In this document: positions 44,537 through 49,185 of the stretch, in pieces
Position numbering within the stretch: the stretch's first letter is position 1
Layout of the letters: every line of letters starts with the position of its first letter
Source: Clostridia bacterium
GTDB taxonomy: Bacteria; Bacillota; Clostridia; Lutisporales; Lutisporaceae
NCBI GenBank assembly: GCA_029256325.1
Contig: JAQSYD010000019.1
Location: 1 to 49,185, forward strand
Direction of reading: 5' to 3'
DNA: 49,185 bases
Translations under genes and position numbers: made by a program
The notes under the pieces: generated by a model
The model's input: only the letters and a program-made list of their open reading frames with translations
Databases searched by the model: none
What the model was told of the DNA's origin: nothing

Positions 44537-46661
44537 CTGCTACCTCCATAAGAAACTCAGGTCTTACTGGTATATTGTTAATCCTCATTTCTAATGCATC
44601 CTCCATTGCTAGGGCATACGCAATAGGAGAACCTACAAAGGTAAGCTCACCTAGACCCTTTGCGCCAAAGGGCCCGTCTGAATAGGGCTCGCACATCAAT
44701 TCACTTTGTATCATCGGGATATCCTTGGCAGTTGGTATGATGTAGTCCGTACTGCTTCGCTGTATAAATCTGCCTTGCCTATTCTCCATAACCTCCATGC
44801 CAGCATATCCTAAGCCCTGTACGATTCCACCATCTATCTGCCCTCTTACAAGCCTATCATCTATGGATTTTCCAATATCATAAACTGCCCATACTCCCTT
44901 TATTTCACTTTCAAGGGTTATAGGATCCACTTCCACTTCAACAGCATTCACACCCCACGAATAACAGGTATAGGCGTCTCCCTCAAAGCTGTCATTATCC
45001 CACTGGTAGCCCTCTGGATATTGATATTGTACTTCTGCTTCCTGGCGTTTGCCTGTTTCCCATTTTGTCTTCAGTTCCATTGCAGCATCATAAACCAGTT
45101 TTCCTACAATGACTGTCGTTCTCGATGCCACTGTAGGTCCTGAATCAGGAACTCTGTCTGTATCAGGATTCTGGAAGAATACCTTATTTAGCTCAATATC
45201 CAGGGCAGCTGCTGCAATTTTTCGCATGGTTGTTTGCGCTCCTTGCCCCATCTCTACATTTGCTATTAAAATCTCAATATGATCTTCCTCATTCTTAACA
45301 AGTCTGGCTCTTCCTTTGATATGATCTCTCTCTCCATTGCCTGTAAATCCGCAGCCATGAAAAAACATAGACAATCCTATACCCCTTCGCTTATATTCAT
45401 TGGCATTCTTAAGTTTCTTCTTTTCTTCATAGCCGGACATTTGAATAACCCTGTCTACCATTTCCGACAGCAATATTTTCTCTCGAAATATGCCTCCCGT
45501 TGTAGACTTATCTCCCTGCTTCAGGATATTACGGAGTTTAAATGCCAAGGGATCAATACCCAATGTTTTTGCAGCATGTTCCATATGCATTTCAATGGCA
45601 AAGAAGGCTTGGGGAGAGCCAAAACCCCTAAAGGCGCCGCTTACTGCTTTATTGGTAGCAATGGCTTTTCCTTTCACCTTCAAATTTTCAATATTGTATA
45701 CGCCTGCAGCTGCAAACATTGCTCTTTGCAATACTACACCAGAAAGCCCTGCATAGGCACCGGCATCCAAAACAATATCTGCTTCCATACCAGTCAGCTT
45801 ATAATTTTCATCTATATAACTCTTCAGCTTTATTCTTGAAGGGTGTCTTTTGGTCGTTACTTCAATGTCTTCATTTCTTTCCAGCAGCAAGCAAACGGGC
45901 TTGTTCGCCTTTATTGCTGCACAGGCTGCCTGACCGGCTAAAAGAGAGGGATAGTCCTCCTTGCCGCCAAAGGCTCCACCTGTTGTAGCCTGCACGATTC
46001 TAACCATTTCCGGAGCAAACCCTAAGCATTCAATCACAGCATTTTTAACATAGTAAGGGCATTGAATAGAACCATATATGACGGCTTTCCCATCCTTATA
46101 CTCTGCAATTACGCCTTGTGGCTCCAGGTAGAACTGCTCTTGATATCCTGTTTCATACGTTTCTTCACATATATATTTTGCCCTTGACCTTGCTTCCTTT
46201 AAATTGCCTTTTTTTAATCTATATTCAGCAAAGTAGTTGCATTCTCCATAGATAGGTGTATCCGCTTCAAGACCTTCTTCTATGGAAAAAACAGGCTTTA
46301 ATCTCTCATATTCAATACTTGTTTTTGCTATAAGCTCACGAAGAACTGCTTTATCCTTACCAACAATCAGCGCTATTGGTTCGCCAATATAATTCACTAC
46401 ATCCTCTGCAAAGAATGGCTGATCCTCCAGGATCATTTTGATGATGTTTTTTCCCGGCACGTCTCTTTTATCTACCACAAAATAACCAGAGGGCATTTCA
46501 GGGTAGGTTATTGACACCAGCCTTGCTCTAGGCTCACTAGACCGCAAGGTCTTAGCGTACAGCATATCCTCCAGCTCCATGTCCCCGATGTAGCAAGCTG
46601 TTCCCATCAGTTTTTCTGAAACATCCGCCCTTTTTACCGGTGTACTGATATCTTTATTCAT
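44517..46661 (-). CDS. Molybdenum hydroxylase large subunit 1 (xanthine dehydrogenase family)
   Basis: 714 residues, complete. Cofactor and active-site blocks of the xanthine oxidase family: YLEPQGVIAEY, TTGGAFGGKEDYPSL, GAFRGFGSPQAF, NVEMGQGAQTT, and GPFGAKGLGELTF with the catalytic Glu. It binds a molybdopterin cofactor, probably the cytosine dinucleotide made by the adjacent MocA-like enzyme, and with the small and FAD subunits hydroxylates (or in reverse reduces) purines. Whether labile selenium is used cannot be seen. Its ATG overlaps the mocA stop by 4 bases. Confidence 0.9.
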   Translation of the reverse strand: MNKDISTPVKRADVSEKLMGTACYIGDMELEDMLYAKTLRSSEPRARLVSITYPEMPSGYFVVDKRDVPGKNIIKMILEDQPFFAEDVVNYIGEPIALIVGKDKAVLRELIAKTSIEYERLKPVFSIEEGLEADTPIYGECNYFAEYRLKKGNLKEARSRAKYICEETYETGYQEQFYLEPQGVIAEYKDGKAVIYGSIQCPYYVKNAVIECLGFAPEMVRIVQATTGGAFGGKEDYPSLLAGQAACAAIKANKPVCLLLERNEDIEVTTKRHPSRIKLKSYIDENYKLTGMEADIVLDAGAYAGLSGVVLQRAMFAAAGVYNIENLKVKGKAIATNKAVSGAFRGFGSPQAFFAIEMHMEHAAKTLGIDPLAFKLRNILKQGDKSTTGGIFREKILLSEMVDRVIQMSGYEEKKKLKNANEYKRRGIGLSMFFHGCGFTGNGERDHIKGRARLVKNEEDHIEILIANVEMGQGAQTTMRKIAAAALDIELNKVFFQNPDTDRVPDSGPTVASRTTVIVGKLVYDAAMELKTKWETGKRQEAEVQYQYPEGYQWDNDSFEGDAYTCYSWGVNAVEVEVDPITLESEIKGVWAVYDIGKSIDDRLVRGQIDGGIVQGLGYAGMEVMENRQGRFIQRSSTDYIIPTAKDIPMIQSELMCEPYSDGPFGAKGLGELTFVGSPIAYALAMEDALEMRINNIPVRPEFLMEVADDDKRN

Positions 46662-47239
46662 ACAGGCACCCCCTTATACAAGCTGCTCAGCATTGCTTCA
46701 TAATCCGACCAGGTATCCAAATCCATGATAATTCCCCTACAGTTCACAGCAGCAAACACAAAATCTTGGTTGCTTATTACTTCTCGCAGTGTCTTATATT
46801 CCGTTCCCTTCAGCACAACCTCAACAATATTGTTGTGAAATAGTATTGGATGTCCTTTTCTTCCTTCAAAGGTTGGTATCACTACAGAAGCATGATGTAA
46901 GAGAAGTTGTCGGTACACCTCAGCTTCAATCAGGGGGTAATCTCCGGGAGTAAAAAAGAATCTCTCCTCTCTAATACAGCTCATTCCTTTTTTAACAGAG
47001 CTGTACATCCCCTGCACATAATCCTCATTCAACACAAGCTCCACCTTGCTATACTTTTCAACGATAGGCTGCAGCTTTTCTATCTGATATCCCCCTACTA
47101 CTATGATTCTCTTACAAAAGCCCAGCATATTGTCTATGGTATTTTCAATAACAGTTTTACCGTTAAAGGCAAGGGTCATTTTGTAGCTTGCAGCTCTGCT
47201 GGACAATCCTGCTGCCAGTATAATTCCTTCTACTCCCAT
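46658..47239 (-). CDS. mocA: MocA-like molybdenum cofactor cytidylyltransferase
   Basis: About 193 residues. The nucleotidyltransferase start GIILAAGLSSRAASYKM and the later FFTPGDYPLI and GRKGHPILF match MocA/YgfJ, which joins CMP to molybdopterin for xanthine dehydrogenase-type enzymes. ATG 47239 is preferred because GGGGG lies 6 bases upstream; the ATG at 47245 directly abuts that run. It sits between two large-subunit genes and may serve both. Confidence 0.87.
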   Translation of the reverse strand: MGVEGIILAAGLSSRAASYKMTLAFNGKTVIENTIDNMLGFCKRIIVVGGYQIEKLQPIVEKYSKVELVLNEDYVQGMYSSVKKGMSCIREERFFFTPGDYPLIEAEVYRQLLLHHASVVIPTFEGRKGHPILFHNNIVEVVLKGTEYKTLREVISNQDFVFAAVNCRGIIMDLDTWSDYEAMLSSLYKGVPV

Positions 47240-47259
47240 TTCCATCCCCCGATTAAGAC

Positions 47260-49185
47260 CTATTCGCTTTTCTTTTTTCTTAATGCCAGCAGTACATCTT
47301 CAGCTGTAATAGGAAGCTTTGTAAATCTTACACCCGTTGCATTGTATATCGCATTTGCGATTGCTGCCGGTGGTGTATCTATGCCTATTTCACCTACTGA
47401 TTTTGCACCATGAGGACCACTAGGCTCATAGCTCTCTACAAATTCAACCGTAAGCTTATGAATCTCATTTCTTGTCGGCAGATTATATTTCAAGTAGTTA
47501 TTTGTCAAGAGTTTTCCATTCCCGGAATACTTGACTTCCTCATACAGTGCCATTCCAATTCCCTGAACCAAACCGCCCTCAACTTGAATAAGAGCAAGTT
47601 TAGGATTTATAGTGACCCCGCAGTCCACAACTGCCGTATAATCAATCAAATCTACCTTACCTGTTTCCGTATCTATCTCAACCTCTGCAAAGCCTGCCAT
47701 AAATGGAGGCGGCGAAACCTCTCCGCTGTATGACTCACATACCAAAAGCTGCTTTTGCTTGTGGCTGTAGTATAGCTGTGTAGACAAATCCGAAAGGGTT
47801 ATGGAAGCTTCCCCCTCTTTGACGCGGATTACGCCTGCTGTCATCTCCACTTTTTCAACTGTAACACCTAGTTTTTCTGCCGCAGCCGCTTCAATCAAAG
47901 CCTTCATTTTGATGGCTGCCCTTTTTACTGCATTTCCTGATACATAGGTTGTGCTGGAGGCATAAGCCCCACAGTCAAATGGCGTTAAATCAGTATCGGA
48001 GGAATATACAACAATCTTGTCAGTGGGCACTTCCAAAACTTCAGCCGCAATTTGAGCCAAAATGGTGTCACTACCAGTACCTATGTCAGTGGCTCCCACC
48101 ATTAGATTAAAGAAGCCTCCATCATTCAGCTTTATCGTTGCCGCTGCCATATCTATAGCAGGTATCCCGGAGCCTTGCATTGCAATTGCGCCTCCAATAC
48201 CCCTAATCTTATGGGGGCCAGCTTGCTTGCATGGATATTTTTGCTGCCAGCCGCACAGCTCCAAGCCGCGTTTCATGCAAGTTTCCAGTTTGCAGCTCTC
48301 CATGACCATATCGACACCCTCTGTGCCTTCTCCCATTATTTTAAATACAGGGGACCCTTCCCCTTCCTTTATCATATTCCGAGCTCTGAACTCCATTGGA
48401 TCCATGCCGATGTTTTCCGCCAAAATATCTATGGTGGACTCCAATGCAAAGTTTCCCTGTATTGCGCCATAGCCCCGGAAGGCACCGGCAGGAGTAATAT
48501 TGGTATAAACTACAGTACCGCCAAAACGCACTGCATCTACCTTGTTATATAGAGGCAAAGTCTTTGAACCCGCTACCATAAATACAGTCAAGGCATGCTC
48601 TCCATATGCACCGGTATTGGACAATATCTTCATGTCGATGGCTTTTATATTGGCAGCTTTGTCTGTACCGATTGTCACATCAATCCTCATAGGATGTCTG
48701 GAGTAGCTGGCTTCAAATACATCCTCCCTTGAATAGATCAGTTTGGCCGGTCTGCCTGTTCTTAATGCTGCCAAAGAGGTAAGGAATTCACCGTGAAGCG
48801 CTTGTTTGCCGCCATAGCCTCCGCCAATCCTTGGCTTGATGACTCTAATACTGTCAATGTTCAGTCCTAAAGCTTCTGCAACAATTCTCCTGACATGAAA
48901 GGGCGTCTGTGTAGAAGAAACAATTGTAAGTCTGCCTTGAATATCTATATAGGAAAAACAGGAGTGAGGCTCCATTGCTGTATGATTCTGTGCTTGCGTG
49001 TAATAGGTTTGCGTTACTACATATTCACAATGCTCTAAGGTCTCCTCCATATCTCCAAAGCTCATATGATACTCTGCCGCAATATTTCTATTGGGTTGGT
49101 AGCCTATAGGAAACATCTCATGAGCTTCCTTCTCAGGATGTATGACAGAGGGATGGTCGACTGCTTTCTCAAAATCCAGTACAGG
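47260..49185 (-). CDS. Molybdenum hydroxylase large subunit 2 (partial, runs off the window)
   Basis: The 641 residues visible are open to the right edge: the frame continues upstream of the first internal Met at 49116 through HPSVIHPEKEAHE without a stop, so the N terminus lies outside. Motifs: HTAMEPHSCF, GGGYGGKQALHGE, GAFRGYGAIQG, GATDIGTGSDT and GPHGAKSVGEIG with the catalytic Glu. It is clearly different from large subunit 1. It could be the purine hydroxylase proper, an XdhD-type urate-acting enzyme, or part of an Fe-S/large-subunit fusion; the missing N terminus would tell. It is the most upstream gene seen in the operon. Confidence 0.9.
   Translation of the reverse strand, partial: PVLDFEKAVDHPSVIHPEKEAHEMFPIGYQPNRNIAAEYHMSFGDMEETLEHCEYVVTQTYYTQAQNHTAMEPHSCFSYIDIQGRLTIVSSTQTPFHVRRIVAEALGLNIDSIRVIKPRIGGGYGGKQALHGEFLTSLAALRTGRPAKLIYSREDVFEASYSRHPMRIDVTIGTDKAANIKAIDMKILSNTGAYGEHALTVFMVAGSKTLPLYNKVDAVRFGGTVVYTNITPAGAFRGYGAIQGNFALESTIDILAENIGMDPMEFRARNMIKEGEGSPVFKIMGEGTEGVDMVMESCKLETCMKRGLELCGWQQKYPCKQAGPHKIRGIGGAIAMQGSGIPAIDMAAATIKLNDGGFFNLMVGATDIGTGSDTILAQIAAEVLEVPTDKIVVYSSDTDLTPFDCGAYASSTTYVSGNAVKRAAIKMKALIEAAAAEKLGVTVEKVEMTAGVIRVKEGEASITLSDLSTQLYYSHKQKQLLVCESYSGEVSPPPFMAGFAEVEIDTETGKVDLIDYTAVVDCGVTINPKLALIQVEGGLVQGIGMALYEEVKYSGNGKLLTNNYLKYNLPTRNEIHKLTVEFVESYEPSGPHGAKSVGEIGIDTPPAAIANAIYNATGVRFTKLPITAEDVLLALRKKKSE

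Noticed and set aside
37952..49185. Purine or molybdenum cofactor riboswitch in the purine operon
   Set aside because: None of the gaps inside the visible part of the operon carries the conserved loops of these riboswitches. The true operon leader lies outside the window.
1..49185. CRISPR arrays, tRNA or rRNA genes, transposases, phage genes
   Set aside because: No regularly spaced repeats, no cloverleaf or rRNA-like stretches, and no integrase or transposase motifs were found in either strand.

Overview
The window looks like chromosome from an anaerobic, AT-rich Firmicute of the class Clostridia. The evidence is: strong AGGAGG-type ribosome binding sites with frequent TTG/GTG starts; an [FeFe]-hydrogenase-like H-cluster protein; 4Fe-4S ferredoxin domains; a DUF1540 protein and an LDCC-motif small protein; a yybP-ykoY manganese riboswitch; and a selenium-metabolism-linked purine catabolism cluster (YgeW, YgeY, hydantoinase, molybdenum hydroxylases). 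I cannot name a genus. I saw no tRNA, rRNA, CRISPR array, prophage or insertion sequence.

Layout. 0-0.3 kb: a long imperfect inverted repeat with a branched tip. 0.3-4.8 kb (minus strand): an M24 aminopeptidase-P-type protein behind a PAS/Hpt/CheA-ATPase/CheX-like signalling hybrid, then an MFS transporter. 5.2-9.5 kb (plus): a GAF-GGDEF protein and a TldD/TldE protease pair, ending at a second long hairpin. 9.7-16.5 kb (minus): an M15 peptidase lipoprotein, a divergent long GAPDH, a 1360-residue protein carrying only the ATP-grasp and phosphohistidine domains of pyruvate phosphate dikinase behind about 860 unassigned residues, and a small hypothetical. 16.6-24.5 kb: a DUF3810 membrane protein, a lipoprotein, an SLH-domain surface protein, a small membrane protein, and a large MalT/SARP-like regulator.

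24.6-28.2 kb (minus): cysteine desulfurase, thiI (broken by a deletion of about 20 bases) and an H-cluster protein form a sulfur/Fe-S operon. 28.3-29.2 kb: a TMEM165/GDT1-type manganese exporter under a yybP-ykoY riboswitch. 29.3-34.4 kb: probable copper handling, with a Cys-rich Csp-type copper storage protein, a DUF1540 protein, an OmpR-type two-component system, an LDCC small protein, and a TauE/SafE-cupredoxin protein whose N-terminal heavy-metal-associated domain is frameshifted by a deletion. 34.5-36.8 kb: a second diguanylate cyclase and a DUF362-ferredoxin protein, each with its own terminator.

36.9-49.2 kb (minus, running off the right edge): one long purine/urate-type catabolic operon. 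In transcription order it holds a molybdenum hydroxylase large subunit (cut by the window edge), a MocA-like nucleotidyltransferase, a second molybdenum hydroxylase large subunit, its [2Fe-2S] and FAD subunits, a dispersed palindromic repeat, a hydantoinase/dihydropyrimidinase, YgeY hydrolase, YgeW carbamoyltransferase, an 8-oxoguanine deaminase/SsnA-type amidohydrolase, and a molybdopterin-binding protein with a Cys-rich tail, followed by a strong terminator. Together these genes could deaminate and hydroxylate or reduce purines, open the ring, hydrolyse ureido intermediates and recover carbamoyl groups as carbamoyl phosphate. The usual partner ygeX (diaminopropionate ammonia-lyase) is not in the window.
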